Source of the DNA: Chloroflexota bacterium | GTDB taxonomy: Bacteria; Chloroflexota; Anaerolineae; Anaerolineales; RBG-16-64-43 | Assembly (NCBI GenBank): GCA_026389925.1 | Contig: JAPLGX010000171.1 | Coordinates: forward strand, 1 to 37,551 | Reading direction: 5' to 3' | DNA length: 37,551 nucleotides | Position numbers and translations under genes: made by a program | In this document: piece by piece, positions 9,153 through 16,708 of the stretch | Layout: every line of letters begins with the position of its first letter | How positions within the stretch are numbered: the stretch's first letter is position 1 | Notes under the pieces: model-generated | Told to the model about the DNA's origin: nothing | The model's database searches: none | What the model saw: the letters and a program-made list of their open reading frames with translations, nothing else

Positions 9153-10223
9153 ATGCCTGAGAGAAAGAGCAAAGGAAGACCTCAACCCGTCCGCCTGCTG
9201 GGCATCGAGACCTCGTGCGACGAGACCGCGGCTGCGGTCGTCGAGGACGGGCGCATCATCCATTCCAACGTGATTGCCTCCCAGGTTGAACTGCACGCGC
9301 CTTACGGGGGTGTCTTCCCCGAGGTCGCTGCGCGCCGCCACATCGAGGTCATTGGGCCGGTCATCACGCAGGCGCTGAGCCAGGCCCACATCGGGGTGAG
9401 CGACTTGGATGCGATCGCCGCCACGCGCGGCCCAGGCCTGGCCGGGTCGTTGGTCATCGGGCTGAACGCGGCCAAAGGCCTGGCGCTGGGTGCCGGGCTG
9501 CCGCTGATCGGAGTCAACCATCTCGAGGCGCATCTCTATTCGCTCTTCCTGCTCGACGAAACGCATCCGGTTACCTTCCCGGTGGTGTGCCTGATCGTGT
9601 CGGGCGGGCATACCGAAATCATTCTCATGCTCGATCACGGCCGCTACCGCCGCCTGGGCGCGACCCTGGATGATGCGGCCGGAGAGGCTTTCGACAAAGT
9701 GGCTCGCCTGCTGGGCCTGCCCTATCCCGGTGGCCCAGCCCTTGAACGGGTGGCGCGCAACGGGCGGGCCGAGGCCTATCGCTTCCCGCGTGCCTGGCTG
9801 GAGGGAACTTACGACTTCAGCTTCAGCGGCCTGAAGACCGCCGTGCTGCGCGTGGTGCGCAAGCTCCAGCCCGAGCTGAAGGCAGGCCTCGAGCCGCCGC
9901 GGCCCGGGTTGCCCATCCCCGATCTGGCGGCTTCCTTCCAGGCAGCCGTGGTGGACGTGCTCGTGACCAAGGCGGTGCAGGCGGTCAAGGAATTCGAAGC
10001 GACGCAGCTCTTCGTGGCGGGCGGGGTCTCGGCCAACGGCGCGCTGCGCGAGGCACTGCGAGCCGCCTCGCCCTGCCCGGTGCGCACACCCACGCCCGAT
10101 CTGTGCACCGACAATGCCGCGATGGTTGCCGCCGCTGGCGCGGCGCGCTTCCTCGCCGGGCAGCGCGATTCCATGGATATCGACGTACTGCCCGGATGGA
10201 CGCTGGCGACTCTCAGTGGGTAA
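9153..10223 (+). CDS. tsaD: tRNA N6-adenosine threonylcarbamoyltransferase
   Basis: LLGIETSCDETAAAVV, NHLEAHLYS, VSGGHTEI, GGVSANGALRE, DNAAMVAAAG. Confidence 0.96.
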   Translation: MPERKSKGRPQPVRLLGIETSCDETAAAVVEDGRIIHSNVIASQVELHAPYGGVFPEVAARRHIEVIGPVITQALSQAHIGVSDLDAIAATRGPGLAGSLVIGLNAAKGLALGAGLPLIGVNHLEAHLYSLFLLDETHPVTFPVVCLIVSGGHTEIILMLDHGRYRRLGATLDDAAGEAFDKVARLLGLPYPGGPALERVARNGRAEAYRFPRAWLEGTYDFSFSGLKTAVLRVVRKLQPELKAGLEPPRPGLPIPDLAASFQAAVVDVLVTKAVQAVKEFEATQLFVAGGVSANGALREALRAASPCPVRTPTPDLCTDNAAMVAAAGAARFLAGQRDSMDIDVLPGWTLATLSG

Positions 10224-10241
10224 GGCGTAGGGCGAACGGCA

Positions 10242-10270
10242 TTGACACGCCCCGCGCGAGGTTCTATACT
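10242..10270 (+). promoter_or_regulatory. Near-consensus sigma70 promoter TTGACA-17-TATACT
   Basis: TTGACA 10242-10247, 17-bp spacer, TATACT 10265-10270 in the tsaD-SWIM intergenic region. Confidence 0.85.
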
Positions 10271-10304
10271 TAGCAGGTAAGCTGGAACGAGGAGGAAAAC
10301 CGCC

Positions 10305-10343
10305 ATGAGCGGTCTGGCACACGGCACGAGGCTCACCGGCTGA
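10305..10343 (+). CDS. Candidate 12-aa leader peptide MSGLAHGTRLTG
   Basis: Strong Shine-Dalgarno gaggagg 8 nt upstream; ATG..TGA; lies between promoter and terminator. Confidence 0.5.
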   Translation: MSGLAHGTRLTG

Positions 10344-10345
10344 CG

Positions 10346-10378
10346 AGGCACCGGGTCTCCCCGCGTGCCTTTTTGTTT
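10346..10378 (+). terminator. Rho-independent terminator/attenuator ahead of the SWIM gene
   Basis: AGGCAC-CGGG-tctc-CCCG-c-GTGCCT followed by tttttgttt. Confidence 0.75.
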
Positions 10379-10404
10379 CCTATCACCCTCCAAGGAGTCC
10401 GCCA

Positions 10405-10647
10405 ATGGACTATGGGATGATCGGCAAAATCGACAAGGCCAAGCGTTACGCCCAGGAGCGAGAGCGGTTCCACTTCGACAACTTTGCATTGGTGTTCCAC
10501 GGCGACAACAACGATCACCGGGTGGCATACACGCAAGGCAGGTGGGATTGTGATTGTGAGTTCTTCAAGCGGCGCGGCGTGTGCAGCCACACCATGGCGC
10601 TGGAACGCATGCTCGAGAAGATGCTGGCGGTGAAGGAAGTCGCTTAG
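10405..10647 (+). CDS. Small SWIM zinc-finger protein (80 aa)
   Basis: WDCDCEFFKRRGVCSHTMAL fits CxCx(n)CxH; caaggag Shine-Dalgarno upstream. Confidence 0.8.
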   Translation: MDYGMIGKIDKAKRYAQERERFHFDNFALVFHGDNNDHRVAYTQGRWDCDCEFFKRRGVCSHTMALERMLEKMLAVKEVA

Positions 10648-10755
10648 CCGCGGCAATCGCGTGCGCGGCCCGTGTCTCGCGGGGCCGCCGGCCGCAGTGC
10701 GCCCGCGCGCCGCTCGCGGGTGGATTGCCCCTGCGAGTGCGAGGGATTGGCGAAT

Positions 10756-10788
10756 CACAGGACGAACGCCGCCGGCGTTCGTCCTGTG
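10756..10788. terminator. Perfect 15-bp stem, 3-nt loop between convergent genes
   Basis: CACAGGACGAACGCC-gcc-GGCGTTCGTCCTGTG between the SWIM gene (+) and ccmD (-). Confidence 0.75.
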
Positions 10789-10825
10789 TCTTCCTGGGTA
10801 TGCTGCGCGCCGAGATCGGCTCGCG

Positions 10826-10987
10826 CTACTTCTTCTCGCCCTGTTCGACCTCAGCCAGCCAGCGCTCCTCGCGCGCCAGCGCGCGCCACCGCACAATCAG
10901 ACTGAGCACATACAGTAGCAGCCCGCCCAGGATGACGCTGTAGCCCGCAATCAAGTAAGCCCGGGTGTCGGGAATCGTTTCAAACAT
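10826..10987 (-). CDS. ccmD: CcmD-like small heme exporter subunit (53 aa)
   Basis: MFETIPDTRAYLIAGYSVILGGLLLYVLSLIVRWRALAREERWLAEVEQGEKK: one TM helix with basic/acidic tail, immediately after ccmC; absent from the ORF track. Confidence 0.8.
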   Translation of the reverse strand: MFETIPDTRAYLIAGYSVILGGLLLYVLSLIVRWRALAREERWLAEVEQGEKK

Positions 10988-10996
10988 TGCGCCTCC

Positions 10997-11701
10997 TCAG
11001 GCGGCCAGTTCCGCGCGGCGCATCTCCAGCGCTTCCGCGCGGCGCGCCAGGCGCATCCGGTGCAGGAGCAGCACGAAGTACAGCACCGAGAACGCCAGCA
11101 GACTGAACATGAAGGTCTGCAGCATGGGCGGGGTCATGTCGAAGGCGCCTTGCGCCGCGGCATCGCCCGAGCCGATGACCACCGGATGGATGGTGCGCAG
11201 GAAACGGATCGAGAGAAAAGTGATCGGCACGGTGAGCACGCCGACGATCGCGTACACCGCACCGAAGCGCGCCCGGCGCTCGGGGTCTTCGACCCCCTGG
11301 CGCAAGAGCACGTAGGCGGCGTACGCGAGCTCCATGATGGTTGTGGTCACCAGGCGCGGATCCCACGTCCACCAGGTGTTCCACACCGGGCGTGCCCAAA
11401 TCGACCCGCTGACGATGGCGATCAGCCCAAACACCATGCCGATCTCCACCGACGACACGCCGACCAAATCCCAGGTACGGGTGCGTCGCACGAGGTAGGT
11501 CACGCCGGCCACGGCTGCCACCACAAACGACAGCATGCCCACCCAGGCCGAGGCCACGTGGAAGTAGAACACGCGCTGCACCTCACCCATCACGCGCTCG
11601 CGCGGGGCGTAAAGGAAGACCAGGCAGCCTGCCGCCAGCACGAGCAGGATGGCGGCGGCGGTCAGGAGCCTCAGCCCGAGCGGCATTTTCTGATCGGTCA
11701 T
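10997..11701 (-). CDS. ccmC: Heme exporter protein CcmC
   Basis: Six-TM protein with WWD-type motif WNTWWTWDPRL, FYFHVASAW, and IHPVVI. Confidence 0.92.
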   Translation of the reverse strand: MTDQKMPLGLRLLTAAAILLVLAAGCLVFLYAPRERVMGEVQRVFYFHVASAWVGMLSFVVAAVAGVTYLVRRTRTWDLVGVSSVEIGMVFGLIAIVSGSIWARPVWNTWWTWDPRLVTTTIMELAYAAYVLLRQGVEDPERRARFGAVYAIVGVLTVPITFLSIRFLRTIHPVVIGSGDAAAQGAFDMTPPMLQTFMFSLLAFSVLYFVLLLHRMRLARRAEALEMRRAELAA

Positions 11702-11747
11702 CCTCGCCTCCCTTGACTTCCCGATCACCCTCCACGCGGCGACCGTC

Positions 11748-12464
11748 TTATTCCTCCACCACGAAGTCGAACACCATGTAGCCCGCCGCAACGAAAATCA
11801 CATCGCAGGCAATGAGCAGGTTGAGCCACGGCCAGATCTCGTCCATTGGCACGCCCTGTAGCACGCCAGTGCTTGCCTTGACCGCGGAGATGAGCACCGG
11901 CAGCACGACCGGGAAGAGCAGGATCGGTAGCAACACGTCGCGCGTGCGGGCCTGCACAGCCATGGCGGAAAGCAGCGTACCCAGTGCGACGTAACCGATC
12001 GAGCCCAGGGCCACGACGGCCAAGAGCAGCGGCTGGAACAGGTTGACGTTGTACAGCGCGCTATAGAACGGCAGGACAAGAATCTCCATGATGGCCATGA
12101 AGGCCAGGTTGCCCAGCGCTTTGCCGAAGTAGATGGCGCTGCGGTCGACCGGTGCCAGCAGCAGGCCCTCCAGGCAGCCCCCGTCGCGTTCGAGGGCCAG
12201 CGAGCGGTTGAGGCCGAGCGTGCCGGCGAAAGCAAAGGTGACCCACAACACGCCGGCGGTCACGCTCTGGCGCGCGCGCACATCCAGCTCGAGGGCGAAG
12301 TTGAACACCAGCACCACCAGCAGCGCGAACACCAGCATGCCGCTGATGAGCTCTTTGCTGCGCAGCTCGGCGGCCAGGTCTTTCCACACGATGGCGGCCA
12401 CGGCGCGCGCGAAGCCGCCGCGCGCAGGGCGCGTCATGGGCAGGGCGCGCTCAGCCGCGGGCAT
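11748..12464 (-). CDS. ccmB: Heme exporter protein CcmB
   Basis: IVWKDLAAELRSKELISGML, SLALERDGGCLEGLLLAPVDRSAIYFGKALGN. Confidence 0.93.
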   Translation of the reverse strand: MPAAERALPMTRPARGGFARAVAAIVWKDLAAELRSKELISGMLVFALLVVLVFNFALELDVRARQSVTAGVLWVTFAFAGTLGLNRSLALERDGGCLEGLLLAPVDRSAIYFGKALGNLAFMAIMEILVLPFYSALYNVNLFQPLLLAVVALGSIGYVALGTLLSAMAVQARTRDVLLPILLFPVVLPVLISAVKASTGVLQGVPMDEIWPWLNLLIACDVIFVAAGYMVFDFVVEE

Positions 12465-13158
12465 TCACCGCCTCCTGGTAGAGCGAGGGCAGCCGGTCGA
12501 GGGCGAACTCGCCGCGCCGCCAGCTGGCGGCAATCGCGCCTCGCGAGAGCACGTCCACGCGGTCCCCGAGCGCGGCGGCGCGCAGCAAATCGTGCGAGCT
12601 CATCACGATCGTGCGCCCAGCCGCCGAGGTGGCACGCAGCAGGTCATCCAGCATCTCGCTGGCCTGCTGATCGAGGCCGGTGTAGGGCTCGTCGAAGAGC
12701 AGCACCTGTGGTTCGTGCAACAGGGCGCGCGCCAGCGAGAGACGCTGTTGCATGCCTCGCGAAAAGGAACGCACCGGGTCGCACCGGCGCGCCGCCAGGC
12801 CTACCTGGTCGAGCGCTTTCTCCACTCGCGCTGCGAGGTCCACGAGCCCGTACATTCGCCCGTAAAAGCGAAGGTTCTGTTCGGCCGAGAGGTCGCCGTA
12901 GAGCAAAGGCTGGTGCGACAGCACGCCAATGCGCCGGCGCACTTCGGCGGCCTCCTGCGGCAGGCGGCACCCGGCCACGCGCACTTCGCCAAAGGCTGGG
13001 CGCACCAGGGAGGCTAAGATGCGAATGAAGGTCGTCTTGCCGGCGCCATTTGGCCCGAGCAGGACGACAAACTCGCCCGCGGCCACCTGGAAGTTGAGCT
13101 TGCGCAGCACCACGCGCGGGCCGAAGGCCTTGGTCAGGTTGCGCACCTCGATGGTCAT
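12451..13158 (-). CDS. ccmA: Heme exporter ATP-binding protein CcmA
   Basis: Walker A GPNGAGKTT, signature FSRGMQQRLSLARALL, Walker B VLLFDEP; overlaps ccmB. Confidence 0.93.
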   Translation of the reverse strand: MTIEVRNLTKAFGPRVVLRKLNFQVAAGEFVVLLGPNGAGKTTFIRILASLVRPAFGEVRVAGCRLPQEAAEVRRRIGVLSHQPLLYGDLSAEQNLRFYGRMYGLVDLAARVEKALDQVGLAARRCDPVRSFSRGMQQRLSLARALLHEPQVLLFDEPYTGLDQQASEMLDDLLRATSAAGRTIVMSSHDLLRAAALGDRVDVLSRGAIAASWRRGEFALDRLPSLYQEAVNARG

Positions 13159-15035
13159 GGCGTCTCGTCGTCCGCAAGATCCATCAGCCGTTCCTTGAGC
13201 GCGGCGCGGCGGGTTGTGTATTCGCTCTCCTTCATCCGACCAGCCTGGTAGTCATCATCCAGATCGGCGATGGATTGGAGTACCTTCTCGCGTTCCTCCT
13301 GCGGCTCGACAACATCCTCCGCCTCGGCTTCGTCGGCGCGGCGCGAGCGCCACCAGCCCCACAGGCCGGCGCCGATCAGCACCCCGCCCAGCACCACGGC
13401 GGCGACGATCAGTTCGTTGCCCTCCGCCCCAGCGGTGTTCGAGGCAGCTGTCGGCTTGCCCGAGAGCGTGATGGTCAGCGTCTGCCCTGCGGCCAGCGCG
13501 CCTCCAGAGTAGGTGCGGTAGCCCACTCCCTCGATCTGGCGCACGCCGGAGTCCTGCAATGCCTCGCTCTCCACGCGCATCCCGTCAGGCACGACGATGA
13601 TCTCGCCCGAGACCGGATAGCGAACCAGGAACTCCAGCTTCGCGCTGCGCGTGTAGGGAATGTCGAAAGAGAACACGACCTGATGCGAGCCCTGGCCGGG
13701 GATCACCGCCAGCGTATCGGCAAATCCCGTCTCGGTCTGCATGAATCGCCCGCCCAGCTCGCCCTCCTGCATCTGCAGGTTGACCGCGGTTTTGGGCAGG
13801 TCGAAGTACAGTGTGCCCTCGCCTGTGCTGGCGGCCACCACCGCGTCCGAATCCGAATTCGAAAGAAGGGCCAGTGCGCCGACGCGCACCACATCCTGGC
13901 CAGCCACCGGCTCGAGGAACAGGTGCAGACGGTCGATGCTAATGGCCGAAGCGTCGCGGGTGGTGTCGTAGAGCGTGACATTCAACTCGAGCGTGCTCTG
14001 GCCGGCCTGGGCTTGCGCCACCTCCGAGAAGTACGACACGCCGAGGTAGTCCGCCTCGATGATCACCGCACGCTGCGGCGAGAATTCCACGCTTTCAAAT
14101 CGGAAGCGACCCTGGCTGTCGGTGAGCCCGGTCAGAGGTTCCAGTTCCTGCGTCCCATCAAAGCGGCGCAGTGAGATCGGGAGATTCGCCGCGGGCTGCT
14201 GGGTGGTGCCGTTGAGCACCTGCCCGCTGACCTCAGCCACAGCCGTGATGCCCTCCGGCAGCGTGGTGGCCGGCGTCTCGCTGCCGGCCAGGGGCGTCGC
14301 GATGGCGACGGCCGAGCCGGGCGCATAGCTCAGGCTGCGCACGTAGCTCACCAGGCTCCACCGTTCATCGTCGCTGAGGGCCGTGCCAAGTGCGGGCATG
14401 CCCTCCGAGCTGCCCTCGCCGATCAGGGTGAAGACGTCTTGGGCGCTGCGTTCGACCAAGGTCTGCGGCTGGCGCAAATCGCGCAGAGGTACCTTGACCG
14501 TGCCGGGCTGTGCGCCATCGCCGGCACCCTCGGGCCCATGGCACTCGGCGCAGTGGGTCTCATAAAGCGCACGTGCCGGTTGAAGGTCGTTCGCGCCTTG
14601 CGAGAGCGACAGCGCGTAATAGGTCGCGTTCCAGCGTTCGGTTGCGGTGAGTGCGTTGCCGAAGGGCGGCATGAAACGCGGCATATTGCCGACGGTGATC
14701 ATGCGGAACCATTCGAGGGGCACAGCCGAACGCCCGAGCTCGGTGCTCCCGATGGCTGCGGGCAGATTCGAAAGCTGTGTGGCAAGCTTGCCGTCGCCCA
14801 GCCCGCGCTCGCCGTGGCACGCTGCGCAGCGGTCGAGATAGATCGCACGACCTGCCTGCAGGTCGATAGATGCCGACAGCTCAATCGGCTCGGGCATGGC
14901 CGACGGTCCAGCCGTGGCAGGCAATTCGGTCGCGGACGAGGCCGTCGCGGCTGCGAGCTGGGTCAGCCCGGGCGGCGGCGTGATGTCCTCCGAGAGCGAG
15001 CATCCCGCCAGCCCAAGAGGAAGCAGGATCGCCAA
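13155..15035 (-). CDS. Di-cytochrome c lipoprotein with carboxypeptidase-regulatory-like region, TM helix and CcmI-like C-terminal tail (start uncertain)
   Basis: Lipobox LAGC; two heme motifs CAACH and CAECH; TM AAVVLGGVLIGAGLWGWW; tail EKVLQSIADLDDDYQAGRMKESEYTTRRAALKERL. The TTG at 15035 is only one start candidate; the ORF is open to 15251. Confidence 0.8.
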   Translation of the reverse strand: MAILLPLGLAGCSLSEDITPPPGLTQLAAATASSATELPATAGPSAMPEPIELSASIDLQAGRAIYLDRCAACHGERGLGDGKLATQLSNLPAAIGSTELGRSAVPLEWFRMITVGNMPRFMPPFGNALTATERWNATYYALSLSQGANDLQPARALYETHCAECHGPEGAGDGAQPGTVKVPLRDLRQPQTLVERSAQDVFTLIGEGSSEGMPALGTALSDDERWSLVSYVRSLSYAPGSAVAIATPLAGSETPATTLPEGITAVAEVSGQVLNGTTQQPAANLPISLRRFDGTQELEPLTGLTDSQGRFRFESVEFSPQRAVIIEADYLGVSYFSEVAQAQAGQSTLELNVTLYDTTRDASAISIDRLHLFLEPVAGQDVVRVGALALLSNSDSDAVVAASTGEGTLYFDLPKTAVNLQMQEGELGGRFMQTETGFADTLAVIPGQGSHQVVFSFDIPYTRSAKLEFLVRYPVSGEIIVVPDGMRVESEALQDSGVRQIEGVGYRTYSGGALAAGQTLTITLSGKPTAASNTAGAEGNELIVAAVVLGGVLIGAGLWGWWRSRRADEAEAEDVVEPQEEREKVLQSIADLDDDYQAGRMKESEYTTRRAALKERLMDLADDETP

Positions 15036-15163
15036 GGCCAGAACGGCGATAGGTCCACCTCGCGGAAGTGCCAGCCCGCGGCGCGCGCCGCCTGATCGGT
15101 AGTGTGCAGGGTGAGAGCCATGATGAAGGAAAGACACGCGAAACCTCGCTCGAGAGCGCTCGA

Positions 15164-15622
15164 TCAGGTCGTCTTTTCGTGGCCCAACGCGGTACCGCAG
15201 CGCGGGCAGAATTTGTCGCCCACCTGAACCGGCGCGCCGCAGGCGGGGCAATAGCCGGCTTTGCGCTTCACCCCGTTCGAGGCGGGCTGAGCGCGGCGAG
15301 CTGTGATTTCTGCTTCAAGCGCGGCGTCTCGGACTGCGAGGGGCGTGCCGCGCGCCTCATCCAGCCGCCGCAGCTGATCGGCACCCTGCGCCACCAACTC
15401 TTGCCGGCGCGCCGGATATTCATCCTCGGGGATTTTGCCCAGGGCGCGGTCGAAATCCAACTCGCGCAGCGTGTCGATCGTGCGCTCCAACTCCGCCTCC
15501 AGCGAGGAGACCCCGGCCGCGCGCCGCGGCGCGCCGGCCCTCTGCCCGAGCAGCGGCTGGACCAGGAAGATGACAACCAGGATGGTGACGGCCAGCGCCG
15601 TCAGCAGAGCGGCAGCGTCCAT
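15164..15622 (-). CDS. CcmI-like N-terminal domain fused to a C-terminal zinc ribbon
   Basis: TM helix, TLRELDFDRALGKIPEDEYPARRQEL, zinc ribbon YCPACGAPVQVGDKFCPRCG; TAATG overlap with ccmG. Confidence 0.75.
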   Translation of the reverse strand: MDAAALLTALAVTILVVIFLVQPLLGQRAGAPRRAAGVSSLEAELERTIDTLRELDFDRALGKIPEDEYPARRQELVAQGADQLRRLDEARGTPLAVRDAALEAEITARRAQPASNGVKRKAGYCPACGAPVQVGDKFCPRCGTALGHEKTT

Positions 15623-16173
15623 TAGGGTTTCACCAGCGGATCGAGGATGGATTGGAGCTCATTCATTTCGATCGGGCCGATCTTCACGCGTACGATCGTG
15701 CCCTGACGATCGACGAAGTAGGTTTCCGGAACGCCGCGGATGCGGAAGGCCTGCGAGACGCGGGTGCCGAGATCCGGTCCGTTGGGATAGGTAATGCCGA
15801 AGCGTTCGAGGTAGGCACGCGCCTCGGGCTCCGTGTCCACGTAGTCGACTCCCAGGAAAGACGCGCCCTGATCGCGGTATTTCTGCGAGCCGGCTTCGAG
15901 GGTGGCTGCTTCCTCCTCGCACGGCTTGCACCAAGAGGCCCAGAAGTTAACGACCACCACCTGGCCTTTAAGGTCGGCCAGGCGGATCGTTTCTCCGTCG
16001 AAGGTGGTCAGCGTGAAATCGGGGGCCGATCCGCGGGACACCGGGCCGGCTTGGGTGCGGTACAGACCAAAACCCACCAAGGCCAGCAGGGCGGCCAACC
16101 CGCCCCACAGCAGGAGGCGTCCGAAATTCCGCGCACGCGGCGCAGGGGGTGGAGTCGCGGGCGTGTCAGACAT
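15622..16173 (-). CDS. ccmG: TlpA/CcmG-type membrane-anchored thioredoxin
   Basis: TM anchor, NFWASWCKPCEEEA, GVPETYFVDRQG. Confidence 0.9.
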   Translation of the reverse strand: MSDTPATPPPAPRARNFGRLLLWGGLAALLALVGFGLYRTQAGPVSRGSAPDFTLTTFDGETIRLADLKGQVVVVNFWASWCKPCEEEAATLEAGSQKYRDQGASFLGVDYVDTEPEARAYLERFGITYPNGPDLGTRVSQAFRIRGVPETYFVDRQGTIVRVKIGPIEMNELQSILDPLVKP

Positions 16174-16176
16174 GTC

Positions 16177-16683
16177 TCAGTCTCGTCGGCGGAGTTCTTC
16201 TTCGATGCGGCGGGTGTAGTCGCCTTCGGCCGCAGGCGGCGGCGAGGCCACCGGCCCAGCAGCGCGCCGCCAGGTGCGCACGGCTCGATAGACAATGTAC
16301 GCCCCGACCACGAAGGCCAGCGGCGGCAACAGGTAGACCAGCAGGCTGAGCCCGCGGGACGGCGGCGCGGCGAGCACCCGCGCCCCATATTGCTCGACAA
16401 AGTAGTTCTTGATCTCCTGCTCGCTCCAGCCCGCGGTCAGTTTCTCGCGAATGGTCTGGCGCCACTGAGCGCAGGCCTGGGTCGGGCATACGTCCAGCGG
16501 CACATTCTCGCACACCGGACAGTAGAGCTGCTTGGCGACGGCGTTGACCTGGTCGTCGGAAGGCGTCGGCTCCTGTGCCCGGGCGGGCGAGGCCAGGGAA
16601 GTAAGGACGGAGGCCAAGGCGATCGCGAGGACGAAAAGAACCAGCGCGGCACGCGGCAGGGCGCAAGGGCGGTGATGAGTCAC
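16177..16683 (-). CDS. ccmH: Cytochrome c maturation protein CcmH/CycL
   Basis: Signal peptide, LYCPVCENVPLDVCPTQACAQWR, IKNYFVEQYGARVLAAPP; GTG start. Confidence 0.9.
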   Translation of the reverse strand: MTHHRPCALPRAALVLFVLAIALASVLTSLASPARAQEPTPSDDQVNAVAKQLYCPVCENVPLDVCPTQACAQWRQTIREKLTAGWSEQEIKNYFVEQYGARVLAAPPSRGLSLLVYLLPPLAFVVGAYIVYRAVRTWRRAAGPVASPPPAAEGDYTRRIEEELRRRD

Positions 16684-16708
16684 AGTCTCTCTTTTCCTTG
16701 GGGCCGTG

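Noticed and set aside
8904-10322. 472-aa minus-strand ORF antisense to tsaD
   Set aside because: Shadow ORF; translated protein is low-complexity His/Arg/Gly-rich with no family features, while tsaD is unequivocal.
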